Source: an uncultured Clostridia bacterium (GTDB lineage Bacteria; Bacillota; Clostridia; Oscillospirales; Ruminococcaceae). From it: 32,219 nucleotides of DNA. The translations under genes and the position numbers were made by a program. Within the stretch, counting starts at the first letter, position 1; every line of letters starts with the position of its first letter. The stretch lies in assembly GCA_947166515.1 (NCBI GenBank), contig CAMVEM010000009.1, positions 1-32,219 of the forward strand, read 5' to 3'. The notes below the pieces were generated by a model, which was given only the letters and a program-made list of their open reading frames with translations, did no database searches and had not been told where the DNA came from. Below, in pieces: positions 1 through 7,982 of this stretch.

Positions 1-32
1 GCCAGTCTTTCCGTTGCGGTAAGTTCGCTCAT
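1..32 (-). CDS. accA: Acetyl-CoA carboxylase carboxyltransferase subunit alpha, 5' end only
   Basis: Only the first ten codons are present, read on the minus strand from ATG at 32 (MSELTATERL); the rest lies beyond the left edge. The start overlaps the accD stop codon (ATGA arrangement), the usual translational coupling of accD to accA. Identity rests on this position after accD, because ten residues cannot identify a family. AccA and AccD together form the carboxyltransferase that moves CO2 from biotin to acetyl-CoA. Confidence 0.7.
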   Translation of the reverse strand, partial: MSELTATERL

Positions 33-937
33 TTCGCGGCACCTCCCCTGTATTCCTCGTCACGGGTATAGTTATGCGTTCTGAATATCTTGGAGAGCGT
101 CGGGCGCATGAATTTACGCTCAACGATCATATCCACGAAGCCGTTTTCAAGCATGAACTCGGCGGACTGGAAATCATCCGGGAGCTGCTGCTTGATCGTT
201 CCCTGTATCACGCGTCTTCCTGCAAAGCCTATTAGCACCTTGGGTTCTGCGATGATTATGTCGCCGAGACTCGCGAACGATGCGGTAACGCCGCCTGTTG
301 TGGGATCCGTCATTACCGAGACATAGAGCTGTCCTGCCTCGCTGTGGCGCGCTATGGCGCCGGAGGTCTTTGCCATCTGCATAAGCGAGATGATACCCTC
401 CTGCATTCTTGCGCCGCCCGAAGCAGTGAAAAGCACGACCGGGAGCTTATTCTCCGTAGCGTATTCGAAGGCGCGGGTTATTTTTTCGCCCACTACGCTT
501 CCCATGCTGGCCATCATGAAATTGCTGTCCATGATACCGATGACGGTCTTATAGCGGTGTATGCTGCACACGCCGGTAATTACGGCCTCGTTTATACCGC
601 AGCTTCTTCGCAGCTCGGCAATTTTCTCCTCATAATCGGGGAAGCCGATAGGGTTCAGCGTTGTGAGTCCCGAGTCGAGCTCGGTGAACGTGTCCTTGTC
701 GGCAGTCATTTCGAGGCGCTCGCGGAATCCTATGCGCGAATGGTAGTTACAGGCGGAGCACACCGATCTGTTGCGTTCAAAATCGTCCCGATATACGACA
801 GTCCCGCATCTCGGGCATTTGAACAACAGGCCTTTCGGTATCTCGACGCCGGTCTGTTTTTTCTGCTTTGGTTCTTTAGGCTTTACATCGGCCTTTGAAC
901 GGTCTTTAACGACCTTGAAAAGATCTTCTATTGCCAT
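29..937 (-). CDS. accD: Acetyl-CoA carboxylase carboxyltransferase subunit beta
   Basis: Cytosolic carboxyltransferase beta subunit, which with AccA transfers the carboxyl group from biotinyl-AccB to acetyl-CoA to give malonyl-CoA. The 302-residue protein has the N-terminal zinc ribbon typical of AccD, with Cys 41, 44, 60 and 63 in a CxxC...CxxC arrangement, followed by a crotonase-like domain with the TASGGARMQEG oxyanion-loop motif and a MTDPTTGG stretch. I chose the ATG at 937 (MAIEDLF) because it follows an AGGATG ribosome site and starts where the family starts; an in-frame ATG at 979 would add 14 residues without a convincing ribosome site. It overlaps accA by 4 nt and is separated from accC by 163 bp filled by a family A repeat. 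Normal length, no damage seen. Confidence 0.97.
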   Translation of the reverse strand: MAIEDLFKVVKDRSKADVKPKEPKQKKQTGVEIPKGLLFKCPRCGTVVYRDDFERNRSVCSACNYHSRIGFRERLEMTADKDTFTELDSGLTTLNPIGFPDYEEKIAELRRSCGINEAVITGVCSIHRYKTVIGIMDSNFMMASMGSVVGEKITRAFEYATENKLPVVLFTASGGARMQEGIISLMQMAKTSGAIARHSEAGQLYVSVMTDPTTGGVTASFASLGDIIIAEPKVLIGFAGRRVIQGTIKQQLPDDFQSAEFMLENGFVDMIVERKFMRPTLSKIFRTHNYTRDEEYRGGAAK

Positions 938-984
938 AATAGTCCATCCTGAATGTGATAGCTTATCGAAGAAGAACAAGCTTT

Positions 985-1098
985 AAATTACAATGCGAAG
1001 CGAGTCGCTTTCGCTTCCTTTCGCGTACGAAAGGAAGTGGGGTGCGGGGCAAAGCCCCGCTCTCAAGCGCAGCGGCCAAAATCTCAAGCGCAGCGATT
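985..1098. repeat. Family A intergenic hairpin repeat, copy A1 (accC/accD gap)
   Basis: Copy read on the plus strand from ATGCGAAGCGAGTCGC. It contains two perfect stem-loops: CTTCCTTTCG-cgta-CGAAAGGAAG and GCGGGGC-aaa-GCCCCGC. It ends with two CTCAAGCGCAGCG blocks just before the accC stop codon. The same architecture recurs at 2461, 5511, 6596 and 7855 with changed but still paired stems. It lies inside the operon transcript, so it would be a folded spacer in the mRNA. Confidence 0.85.
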
Positions 1099-1100
1099 TC

Positions 1101-2444
1101 TCACACCAGCTTCTTGCGGTCGAGAAATCCTATATCGAAATTACCGCTCTGGAAATCCTTATCGCGCAGCAGGCTGAGCTGATAGTCGATATTCGTCTGA
1201 ACGCCCTCTATGAGCATCTCTCCGAGCGCGACCTTCATCTTCGTAATGGCTTCGTCTCTGTCGCGGCCTTTGACGATGAGCTTTGCTATCATATTGTCAT
1301 AATACTGCGGTATCTCATAGCCTTGATATGCTGCGGTATCTATTCTTACGCCGAATCCGCCGGGCGTGTGTATTGACTCGATGCGACCGGGAGAGGGACG
1401 GAAGTTGTTCTTCGGGTCCTCGGCATTTATGCGGCACTCTATAACGTGACCGGTGAGCTTAACGTCTTCCTGCTTTATGTCAAGCGTGAGTCCGCTTGCA
1501 ATAAGTATCTGCTGCTTCACAAGATCAATGCCCGCAGCCATTTCGGTAACGGGATGCTCGACCTGGATGCGCGCATTCATTTCCATGAAGTAGAAATTTT
1601 TGTCCTTATCAACGAGGAACTCGACTGTTCCCGCGTTGGTATATCCGCAGGCTTTCGCCGCTTTTACGGCAGCTTCGCCCATTTTTTCGCGGAGCTCCGG
1701 TGTCATTATAGGGCTCGGGGATTCCTCCAGCACCTTCTGATGACGGCGCTGGCATGAGCAGTCGCGCTCGCCGAGATGTATCACATTGCCGTGCTCGTCG
1801 GCAAGTATCTGTATCTCGATATGGCGCGGATTTACAATAAACTTCTCGATATAGACATCATCGTTTCCGAAGAATCGCAGCGCTTCCTGCTTTGCGGCAG
1901 TCATTGCGTCTTCGAGCTCAGCTTCGCTGTTTGCGAGACGGATCCCGCGCCCGCCGCCGCCTGCGCTTGCTTTTACGAGTACGGGATAGCCTATCTCAGC
2001 GGCTATCTTTTTTGCATCGTCGATGCTTTCAACAACGCCGTCCGAGCCTTTTACAACAGGAACCCCCGCCTTTATCATGGTAGCTTTCGCGTTCGCCTTG
2101 TCGCCCATTGCGTCCATTGCGTCAGCTCCGGGGCCTATCCACTTTATGCCGCATTTGTTGCATAAGCGGACAAACCTGCTGCTCTCGGAGAGAAATCCGA
2201 AGCCCGGGTGTATAGCCTGAGCGCCGGTTATCTCGCAGGCTGCAAGTATTGCCCTTGTATTAAGGTAGCTGTCTGTGCTCATCGCTCCGCCAATACAGAC
2301 CGAGCGGTCGGCTATCTGCGCGTGAAGGGCATTTTTGTCCGCGGTGGAATATACCGCCACGGTCTCAATGCCGAGCTCACGGCAGGCTCTTATTATGCGG
2401 AGCGCGATCTCGCCCCGGTTAGCTATAAGTATCTTGTCTATCAT
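1101..2444 (-). CDS. accC: Acetyl-CoA carboxylase, biotin carboxylase subunit
   Basis: ATP-dependent carboxylation of the biotin on AccB, the first half-reaction of acetyl-CoA carboxylase. The 447-residue protein starts MIDKILIANRGEIA, the canonical biotin carboxylase N terminus. Visible landmarks are the glycine-rich ATP loop KASAGGGGRG near residues 158-167, the RDCSCQRRHQK segment near 226-236, and the catalytic loop MNARIQVEHPVTE near 288-300. Length matches the stand-alone bacterial subunit (about 450), so it is not a pyruvate or propionyl-CoA carboxylase fusion. It lies between fabZ and accD in the minus-strand operon, with family A hairpin repeats in both flanking gaps. Confidence 0.97.
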   Translation of the reverse strand: MIDKILIANRGEIALRIIRACRELGIETVAVYSTADKNALHAQIADRSVCIGGAMSTDSYLNTRAILAACEITGAQAIHPGFGFLSESSRFVRLCNKCGIKWIGPGADAMDAMGDKANAKATMIKAGVPVVKGSDGVVESIDDAKKIAAEIGYPVLVKASAGGGGRGIRLANSEAELEDAMTAAKQEALRFFGNDDVYIEKFIVNPRHIEIQILADEHGNVIHLGERDCSCQRRHQKVLEESPSPIMTPELREKMGEAAVKAAKACGYTNAGTVEFLVDKDKNFYFMEMNARIQVEHPVTEMAAGIDLVKQQILIASGLTLDIKQEDVKLTGHVIECRINAEDPKNNFRPSPGRIESIHTPGGFGVRIDTAAYQGYEIPQYYDNMIAKLIVKGRDRDEAITKMKVALGEMLIEGVQTNIDYQLSLLRDKDFQSGNFDIGFLDRKKLV

Positions 2445-2460
2445 GTCTGTCCTTTTGTCG

Positions 2461-2550
2461 CTTCGCTCGAGATTTTTGAGAGCAGGGCTCTGCCCTGCAC
2501 CCGCTTCTTTTCGTCGCGAAAAGAAGCAAAAGCGACTCGCTTCGCATTTA
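2461..2550. repeat. Family A intergenic hairpin repeat, copy A2 (fabZ/accC gap)
   Basis: Opposite orientation to A1. Its short stem is GCAGGGC-tct-GCCCTGC, where A3 has GCGGGGC/GCCCCGC: one G-C pair has become A-T on both arms. The long stem is GCTTCTTTTCG/CGAAAAGAAGC. The copy ends in AGCGACTCGCTTCGCATTT, the hallmark terminus of the family. Confidence 0.85.
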
Positions 2551-2567
2551 TATCGAGAGGTTTTTGC

Positions 2568-2993
2568 TTATTTTATGGCAAATGATATCTCTGCCGAGCA
2601 GGCTTTCTCGCCGTTTACGGTGGCAATGCCCTTGCCTATTCCGACAGGGCCCTTGACCTTGATTATCTCGACTTCAAGGCGCAGCGTATCGCCCGGAACT
2701 ACCTGTCTGCGGAACTTCGCTTCCTTAACGCCGCCGAAAAAGCCGATCTTGCCCTTGTTCTCCGGCAGCATCAGCATAGACACTGCTCCCGTCTGCGCAA
2801 GCATTTCAAGTATCAGAACTCCCGGAACTACCGGATAATCCGGAAAATGTCCCTTGAACCAGAAATCGTCAGCCTTGATGTGCTTCAGCGCTACCGCCTT
2901 CACGCCCGGCTCGATCTCCTCTATCTCGTCTATCAGCAGGAACGGGTCGCGGTGCGGGATTATTTCCTTGATCTGCTCTATATCCATTTTCAT
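2568..2993 (-). CDS. fabZ: 3-hydroxyacyl-ACP dehydratase FabZ
   Basis: Dehydrates 3-hydroxyacyl-ACP to trans-2-enoyl-ACP in the elongation cycle. The 141-residue single hot-dog-fold protein has the family signature [15 protein letters not shown], with catalytic His49 and Glu63. The N terminus ([15 protein letters not shown]) is the standard FabZ start. The ATG at 2993 sits one base past the accB stop codon (TAATATG) and is preceded by GAGGAT within the accB coding end, so translation is probably coupled. A second ATG two codons in is possible. Not FabA: length and the lack of FabA-type features argue for the ordinary dehydratase. FabK acts next. Confidence 0.96.
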   Translation of the reverse strand: MKMDIEQIKEIIPHRDPFLLIDEIEEIEPGVKAVALKHIKADDFWFKGHFPDYPVVPGVLILEMLAQTGAVSMLMLPENKGKIGFFGGVKEAKFRRQVVPGDTLRLEVEIIKVKGPVGIGKGIATVNGEKACSAEISFAIK

Positions 2994-2994
2994 A

Positions 2995-3459
2995 TTATTC
3001 GATCCTCATTATCGGCTGGCCGAATTCAACAGCTGTGCCGTCCTCTACTAATATTTCGGCAACAACGCCGTCAAATTCGCTCGTTACTTCGTTCATAAGC
3101 TTCATGCTTTCGATTATGAAAAGCACATCTCCCTTATGTACCTGCTTCCCGACAGCCACATAAGGCGGTTTTTCGGGCGACGGAGCCGCATAGAACGTTC
3201 CCACTATCGGAGAAGCAACAACATTGCCGCTTTCCGCACAGTCCTCGTGCGTTATCTCAGCAGCCGCCTGAGCGCACTGCTGCGGCGGTAACTGTCCCGG
3301 CATCATAGGCGGAAAAGGCGGAGCGTGGTGCGGGTGCTTCTCGCCCAGTTCTATCTCGAATTTGTCGTCCTTAATGCGGAAATATCCCAGTCCGCTGTCC
3401 TTCATGAGCTGTATATATTCCTTTGCTGCTTCAATGAGCTTGTCGTTGTCGTTTATCAT
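2995..3459 (-). CDS. accB: Acetyl-CoA carboxylase biotin carboxyl carrier protein
   Basis: Carries the biotin that shuttles CO2 between AccC and the AccA/AccD transferase. The 154-residue protein has an N-terminal region (residues 1-45), a proline- and histidine-rich linker ([20 protein letters not shown], about 42-61) and a C-terminal biotinyl domain beginning near residue 82. The biotin attachment motif ESMKLM is intact, with Lys120 as the modified residue. It sits 16 bp after fabF and 1 bp before fabZ. The flexible proline-rich linker is typical of BCCPs. It needs a biotin-protein ligase encoded elsewhere. Confidence 0.97.
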   Translation of the reverse strand: MINDNDKLIEAAKEYIQLMKDSGLGYFRIKDDKFEIELGEKHPHHAPPFPPMMPGQLPPQQCAQAAAEITHEDCAESGNVVASPIVGTFYAAPSPEKPPYVAVGKQVHKGDVLFIIESMKLMNEVTSEFDGVVAEILVEDGTAVEFGQPIMRIE

Positions 3460-3475
3460 ACGATCCTCCGGAAGT

Positions 3476-4708
3476 TTATTCTACCGGCAAGAAGCACAGC
3501 GCTGCGTTGTGTCCGCCGAATCCGAGCGAGTTGCTTATCGCTCCCGTTATCTTCATCTCTCGCATACCGTCCTTGCAGTAATCGAGATCGCATTCCTCGT
3601 CCGGAACTTTAAGTCCCACTGTCTGGTGAACGAAGTTATCCTTCATCTGAAGCGATACCGCTACCGCTTCAAGTCCGCCCGCTGCGCCGAGAAGATGTCC
3701 CGTCATCGACTTTGTGGAATTTATCGCCATTTTGTAGGCATGATCTCCGAAGACTTTCTTCAGCGCCGCAGTCTCGGTCTTGTCGTTCATGTTGGTGGAG
3801 GTGCCGTGAGCGTTGCAATAGTTTATTGTTTCGGGGGAAACTCCGGCTTCCGCGACAGCGAACTCTATCGCTTTTGCACCCGCTTCGCCCTCGGGATCGG
3901 GACTTGTCTCGTGATATGCGTCACAGGTTGCTCCGTATCCCGCGATCTCTGCGTATATCTTGGCTCCGCGCTTTACTGCGTGCTCATATTCTTCAAGTAT
4001 CACTATCCCGCAGCCGTCGCCGAGAACGAATCCCGAGCGCTCTTTATCAAAAGGTATCGACGCTCTGTCGGGGTCAGTGCTTCTCGTGACTGCGTGCATA
4101 TTGTTGAATCCCGCCATTGCGAATCCTATGCTGCAGGCTTCGGTGCCGCCCGCTATCGCGCAGTCGAGGTAGCCGTGCTTAACCATTCTGAACGCCTCGC
4201 CTATCGCGTGGGTAGATGACGCGCACGCCGAGACTACCGAGTAGTTAACGCCTTTGAAGCCCGTCTTTATAGCGACATCTCCGGGCGCCATATTCGATAT
4301 CATCATCGGTATCGTGAATACCGAGACTCTTCCGTTTCCTTTATTATGATAGTTGAGTATCTGCTCTTCCGTTGTCTGTATGCCGCCGATACCGCTCGCG
4401 ATTATTACTCCGCGCTTATAGGGGTCGATGTCGGAGAAATCCGTTCCCGCGTCTTCAAGCGCTTTTTTTGACGCATAGACCGCGTACTGAGTTACCGGGT
4501 CGGTTCGTCTTGCTTCTTTCTTTTCGATGTACGGCGCGGGATCGAAGTTCTTCACTCTCGCGACGACATTTTTTTCTTCCGACTGTGTGGGGAACCACGG
4601 TTCGAGCGTAAAGCCGTGCTTTCCGGCTTTAAGGTTCGCACGGAATTCATCGACGGTGTTTCCTATGGGGCTGAGTATTCCCAGTCCGGTGATAACAACT
4701 TTTCTCAT
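3476..4708 (-). CDS. fabF: 3-oxoacyl-ACP synthase II
   Basis: Condenses acyl-ACP with malonyl-ACP during chain elongation. The 410-residue protein has the KAS I/II triad Cys162 (SACASSTHA), His301 (NAHGTSTNMND) and His338 (KSMTGHLLGAAG), plus the conserved Lys333. The N terminus MRKVVITGLGILSPIGN is the FabF start. Assigned to FabF rather than FabB from overall pattern and the Gram-positive operon context. It lies 39 bp from fabG and 16 bp from accB with no repeat in either gap. Confidence 0.97.
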   Translation of the reverse strand: MRKVVITGLGILSPIGNTVDEFRANLKAGKHGFTLEPWFPTQSEEKNVVARVKNFDPAPYIEKKEARRTDPVTQYAVYASKKALEDAGTDFSDIDPYKRGVIIASGIGGIQTTEEQILNYHNKGNGRVSVFTIPMMISNMAPGDVAIKTGFKGVNYSVVSACASSTHAIGEAFRMVKHGYLDCAIAGGTEACSIGFAMAGFNNMHAVTRSTDPDRASIPFDKERSGFVLGDGCGIVILEEYEHAVKRGAKIYAEIAGYGATCDAYHETSPDPEGEAGAKAIEFAVAEAGVSPETINYCNAHGTSTNMNDKTETAALKKVFGDHAYKMAINSTKSMTGHLLGAAGGLEAVAVSLQMKDNFVHQTVGLKVPDEECDLDYCKDGMREMKITGAISNSLGFGGHNAALCFLPVE

Positions 4709-4747
4709 TTTGTCTCCTGTTCTTTTGATAAATGCGCGAAACGGAAA

Positions 4748-5488
4748 TCACATTTCAAGCCCGCCGCTTATCTCTATTGTCTGTCCGGTGATGTAGGATG
4801 CACTGTCGGAAACAAGGAACGATACGACCGACGCTATCTCCTCCACCTCGCCGAAACGCTTGAGCGCTATGCGCTCGAAGATGTTTTTCTTCTGTTCGTC
4901 TGTCAGGATATCGGTCATCGGGGTCTTGATAAGTCCCGGAGCCACCGCGTTTACGCGGATATTTCTCGCACCGACTTCCTTAGCGGCTGTCTTGGTCATC
5001 CCGATTATCGCAGCCTTTGACGCGGCGTAGTTTATCTGTCCGGGATTTCCGTACAGTCCCGCCACCGACGCCATATTCACGATCGCACCGTGCTTCTGTT
5101 TCATCATGAGCTTTATAGTCGGCTTCATCATATTGAACACGGACTTCTGGTTGACAGCTATGACAGCGTCATACTGTTCCTCGCTCATGAGCGTGAGCAG
5201 CGTGTCCTTTGTGATGCCGGCGTTGTTTATCAGTGCGTCTATGCCGCCGAAGGTATCCTTCACTGCTTTTACCATATCCGCACACTGGTCGAATTTCGAT
5301 ACGTCCGCGGCGAATATCTCCGCCTTTACGCCGAAAGCGCGGCAGGCTTCCGCCACCTTTTCAGCTTTTGCGGTATTTTCATCGCTCGGATAATAGTTTA
5401 CCGCGATGTCAAAGCCGTCCTTTGCAAGTCTTTTTGCTATGCATTCGCCTATTCCCTGCGATGCGCCTGTTATAAGTGCTGTTGCCAT
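4748..5488 (-). CDS. fabG: 3-oxoacyl-ACP reductase FabG
   Basis: NADPH-dependent reduction of 3-oxoacyl-ACP. The 246-residue classical short-chain dehydrogenase has the TGASQGIG cofactor loop (residues 7-14), NNAG (88-91) and the catalytic set Ser141, Tyr154 and Lys158 (YAASK). The C terminus (SASYITGQTIEISGGLEM) is typical of FabG. Position in the fab operon supports this reductase over other SDR enzymes. The upstream gap to fabK (132 bp) is mostly family A repeat. Confidence 0.96.
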   Translation of the reverse strand: MATALITGASQGIGECIAKRLAKDGFDIAVNYYPSDENTAKAEKVAEACRAFGVKAEIFAADVSKFDQCADMVKAVKDTFGGIDALINNAGITKDTLLTLMSEEQYDAVIAVNQKSVFNMMKPTIKLMMKQKHGAIVNMASVAGLYGNPGQINYAASKAAIIGMTKTAAKEVGARNIRVNAVAPGLIKTPMTDILTDEQKKNIFERIALKRFGEVEEIASVVSFLVSDSASYITGQTIEISGGLEM

Positions 5489-5510
5489 ATTTTTTCAGAA
5501 CTCCTTGAGA

Positions 5511-5590
5511 GATTTTGAGAGCGGGGCTCTGCCCCGCACCCCGCTTCTTTTCGGACGCGAAAAGAAGCAAAAGCGACTCGCTTCGCATTT
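5511..5590. repeat. Family A intergenic hairpin repeat, copy A3 (fabK/fabG gap)
   Basis: Closest to a consensus: GCGGGGC-tct-GCCCCGC followed by GCTTCTTTTCG-ga-CGCGAAAAGAAGC and then AAAGCGACTCGCTTCGCATTT. Same orientation as A2. It is entirely intergenic and lies within the operon transcript. Confidence 0.85.
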
Positions 5591-5620
5591 GAATCAACTA
5601 ATCTCAGCGATATTAAAATG

Positions 5621-6547
5621 TCAGTTAATTTTCAGAAGCTTCTCCGCCTGCGCGAACATCTCTTCGATGATGTCCTTGCACGGCTTTATATCGTTTATCA
5701 TGCCCGCAATAGCTCCGCACATGAACGAGCCTTCTTCAAGATCGCCGTCAACGACCGCTTTTCTGAGCGAGCCCGCCGAGATCTTCTCGAATTCCTCGGG
5801 CGTGCCGCCGTCCTTTTCAAAGGTCTGGAGCTTCTTTGCGAGCTTTGATTTTACATTTCTGCACGGATGACCAGTGAAACGGCCGGTTACGATGCTGTCG
5901 GTGTCCTTTGCGCCGATGACGAGGTCTTTATAGTTCTTGTGGATCTGACATTCCTCGCTCGCAAGAAAACGTGTTCCGACCTGAACGCCTTCCGCGCCGA
6001 GCATGAACGAAGCGGCAATTCCTCTGCCGTCCGCTATGCCGCCTGCTGCGAGAACAGGTATCTCCACCGCGTCAACGACCTGCGGAACAAGGCACATCGT
6101 GGTGTTCTCGCCGATATGGCCGCCGCTCTCGGTACCTTCGGCGATGACCGCGTCTGCGCCGGAACGCTCCATTCTCTTGGCGAGAGCTACAGAGGGAACA
6201 ACAGGTATCACCTTTATTCCGGCGGCTTTCCAGCCTTCCATATATTTGCCGGGATTGCCCGCGCCGGTGGTGACAAACGCAACTTTCTCGTCAATGACGA
6301 GCTGCGCCAGGTCTTCCGCGTTGGGGCTCATGAGCATTACATTCACGCCGAACGGCTTGTCGGTGAGGGATTTTGCGCGGCGTATCTGATCGCGCAGATA
6401 ATCTATCGGAGCGGCACCGCCGGCGATTATCCCGGCGCCTCCCGCGTTCGAAACTGCGGCAGCGAGGGTGCTTTCAGCCACCCATGCCATACCGCCCTGT
6501 AAGATAGGGTATTTTATTCCGAGGAGCTCGGTAATTCTTGTTTTCAT
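5621..6547 (-). CDS. fabK: Enoyl-ACP reductase II (FMN-dependent)
   Basis: Last reduction of the elongation cycle, with a flavin enzyme instead of FabI. The 308-residue TIM-barrel protein begins MKTRITELLGIKYPILQGGMAW, the NPD/2-nitropropane-dioxygenase-like start. It has the active-site stretch ESGGHIGE with His144, and phosphate-binding glycine segments AAGGIADGRG and GVQVGTRF. I chose the ATG at 6547 because AAAGGAT precedes it at good spacing; an in-frame ATG at 6568 would add 7 residues. The length fits FabK. FabK enzymes are generally insensitive to triclosan, which would be expected here (family knowledge). Flanked by family A repeats on both sides. Confidence 0.95.
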   Translation of the reverse strand: MKTRITELLGIKYPILQGGMAWVAESTLAAAVSNAGGAGIIAGGAAPIDYLRDQIRRAKSLTDKPFGVNVMLMSPNAEDLAQLVIDEKVAFVTTGAGNPGKYMEGWKAAGIKVIPVVPSVALAKRMERSGADAVIAEGTESGGHIGENTTMCLVPQVVDAVEIPVLAAGGIADGRGIAASFMLGAEGVQVGTRFLASEECQIHKNYKDLVIGAKDTDSIVTGRFTGHPCRNVKSKLAKKLQTFEKDGGTPEEFEKISAGSLRKAVVDGDLEEGSFMCGAIAGMINDIKPCKDIIEEMFAQAEKLLKIN

Positions 6548-6595
6548 ATCTGTTATCCTTTCGGTCAAGATGTATTATCTGGCTTTCCGTCAGGG

Positions 6596-6660
6596 AGTCG
6601 CTTTTGCTACTTTTCGCGTACGAAAAGTAGCGGGGTCTGGGGCAGAGCCCCAGTCTCAAA
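6596..6660. repeat. Family A intergenic hairpin repeat, copy A4 (fabH/fabK gap)
   Basis: Oriented as A1. Stems are GCTACTTTTCG-cgta-CGAAAAGTAGC and CTGGGGC-aga-GCCCCAG. Both stems differ in sequence from A1-A3 yet stay fully complementary. The CGCTTCGCATTT terminus is reduced to GGGAGTCGC. Confidence 0.8.
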
Positions 6661-6671
6661 AAGGCAGAGCC

Positions 6672-7670
6672 TTACTGTGTGAAGATAATAGCGCCGCTTG
6701 TGAGGCCTGCGCCGAAGCCGACGAGGCAGATAGTCATGCCGTCCTTTATTTTGCCGTCAGCGGAAAGCTCTGCGAGGCAGGTGGGGATGCAGGCGCTTGA
6801 AGTGTTGCCGTGGTTTTCGAGGTTCACATACACCTTTTCCGTCGGAAGCTCCAGCCCCTTCACCGCACTTTCGATAATGCGCGCGTTTGCCTGATGCGGG
6901 ATATACAGGTCTATGTCGCCTTTGTTAAGTCCCGATCTTTCGAGCACCTTATTTACTGCGGTCTCCATGGCATCGACAGCGAATTTATAAACCGCCTTGC
7001 CGTTCATCTGCATGAAATGCGTCTTTGCCTCGGTATCTATCAGCCCCTCCGGCATCGTATCCGGCTTTAAAAGCGGGCAGTTAAGGCGGCTCTGATCGAC
7101 CTTGCAATACAAAGCGTTGAAGAAATCGCCCTTTGCACTGAGGTAAGAATACATAGGCTTGTCGTTTTTTGTGACCACCGCGGCACCCGCGCCGTCGCCG
7201 AACAGTATGCTCGCCGTGCGGTCTGTGTAGTCGCAGTGAGGAGCGAGGCGCTCGCTCGCAACTATCAGGATATTCCGATAGTCGCCGTCAAGCAGGAATC
7301 TCGACGCAGTATCAAGCGCGTTTATAAATCCCGTACACGCCGAGTTTATGTCGAAAGCCGCTGCGTTCACGCAGCCTGTCTGCTGCTGAACTATGCACGA
7401 AAGCGCAGGATAGAAGTAATCCGGCGAGCAGGTCGCCGCAAGCACAAGATCGATCTCCGACGGATCAATTCCGCTGTTTTTTATCGCTTCTCTTGAAGCC
7501 TCGCACGCCATATGCCAGTTCGGCTTGGATTCCGAGATACGGCGCTCCCTTATGCCTGTTCTTGAATATATCCATTCGTCATTGGTGTCAAGTATCGTTG
7601 AGAACCAGTCGTTGCTCGCGACGGTCTCCGGCAGATACATTCCGGCACCGAGAATTTTTATTCCTCGCAT
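6672..7670 (-). CDS. fabH: 3-oxoacyl-ACP synthase III
   Basis: Starts fatty-acid synthesis by condensing an acyl-CoA primer with malonyl-ACP. The 332-residue thiolase-fold protein shows the KAS III triad exactly: Cys112 (SACTGF), His259 (HQANARI) and Asn289 (ENHGNTSS). It is the first gene of the minus-strand operon. A GGAG ribosome site lies 7 nt before the ATG, and a near-perfect sigma-A promoter lies about 108 bp upstream. Primer specificity (straight or branched) cannot be read from the sequence. This is where the operon's expression would be set. Confidence 0.97.
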   Translation of the reverse strand: MRGIKILGAGMYLPETVASNDWFSTILDTNDEWIYSRTGIRERRISESKPNWHMACEASREAIKNSGIDPSEIDLVLAATCSPDYFYPALSCIVQQQTGCVNAAAFDINSACTGFINALDTASRFLLDGDYRNILIVASERLAPHCDYTDRTASILFGDGAGAAVVTKNDKPMYSYLSAKGDFFNALYCKVDQSRLNCPLLKPDTMPEGLIDTEAKTHFMQMNGKAVYKFAVDAMETAVNKVLERSGLNKGDIDLYIPHQANARIIESAVKGLELPTEKVYVNLENHGNTSSACIPTCLAELSADGKIKDGMTICLVGFGAGLTSGAIIFTQ

Positions 7671-7688
7671 TTTAGTCTCCGATACCTA

Positions 7689-7717
7689 TTGATTTTATCA
7701 GGGAAATAGTATATAAT
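7689..7717 (+). promoter_or_regulatory. Probable promoter of the fabD-aroE-aroK unit
   Basis: TTGATT (7689-7694), 17-nt spacer, TATAAT (7712-7717), pointing toward fabD. Predicted start is near 7724, leaving a leader of about 320 nt that includes repeat A5. It faces the fabH promoter, so the two 5' leaders would be complementary over about 55 nt. The region is AT-rich, so chance agreement is possible. Confidence 0.55.
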
Positions 7718-7726
7718 ATAAAAGTG

Positions 7727-7755
7727 ATACGTTTTTGCATTGAATATCAACGTAT
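7727..7755. promoter_or_regulatory. Inverted repeat, candidate operator between fabH and fabD
   Basis: ATACGTT at 7727-7733 and AACGTAT at 7749-7755 form a perfect 7-bp inverted repeat with a 15-nt spacer. It sits on the predicted start site of the fabD promoter and in the fabH leader, where one protein could affect both units. It does not match the FapR or FabT sites I know closely enough to name a regulator. An ATACCTAT octamer also occurs twice, at 7682-7689 and 7773-7780. Confidence 0.4.
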
Positions 7756-7784
7756 TTTGCGGACAGCGCCGCATACCTATAAAT

Positions 7785-7813
7785 ATTATATCAGCACGGC
7801 GCGTTTTTGTCAA
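7785..7813 (-). promoter_or_regulatory. Sigma-A promoter of the fabH operon
   Basis: On the minus strand: TTGACA at 7813-7808, a 17-nt spacer, and TATAAT at 7790-7785 with an extended TG two bases upstream. It matches the sigma-A consensus at all twelve positions. Predicted transcription start is near 7778, giving a leader of about 108 nt before fabH. Confidence 0.85.
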
Positions 7814-7854
7814 TATTATACAAACAATTTTTTGAAATTTGTCACATTTGTTGG

Positions 7855-7982
7855 CTCGAGATTTGTCGCTGCGCTCGAGATCGGGGCTCCGCCCTTGCCG
7901 CTGCGCTTGAGATCGGGGCTCCGCCCCGGACCCCGCTTCCTTTCGAACGCGAAAGGAAGCGAAAGCGACTCGCTTCGCATTT
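7855..7982. repeat. Family A hairpin repeat, copy A5, with internal tandem duplication
   Basis: Largest copy, in the fabD leader. The terminal part (GCTTCCTTTCG...CGAAAGGAAGC, then GCGACTCGCTTCGCATTT) matches A2/A3. The left part contains a 28-nt block (7867-7894) repeated at 7899-7926 with one mismatch, period 32, each unit carrying GGGGCtccGCCC. This suggests duplication by slippage. Confidence 0.85.

Noticed and set aside
993-1376. Plus-strand frame starting MRSESLSLPF, with similar peptides near 5409-5597
   Set aside because: The shared peptide is the translation of the family A repeat; the rest is antisense to accC.
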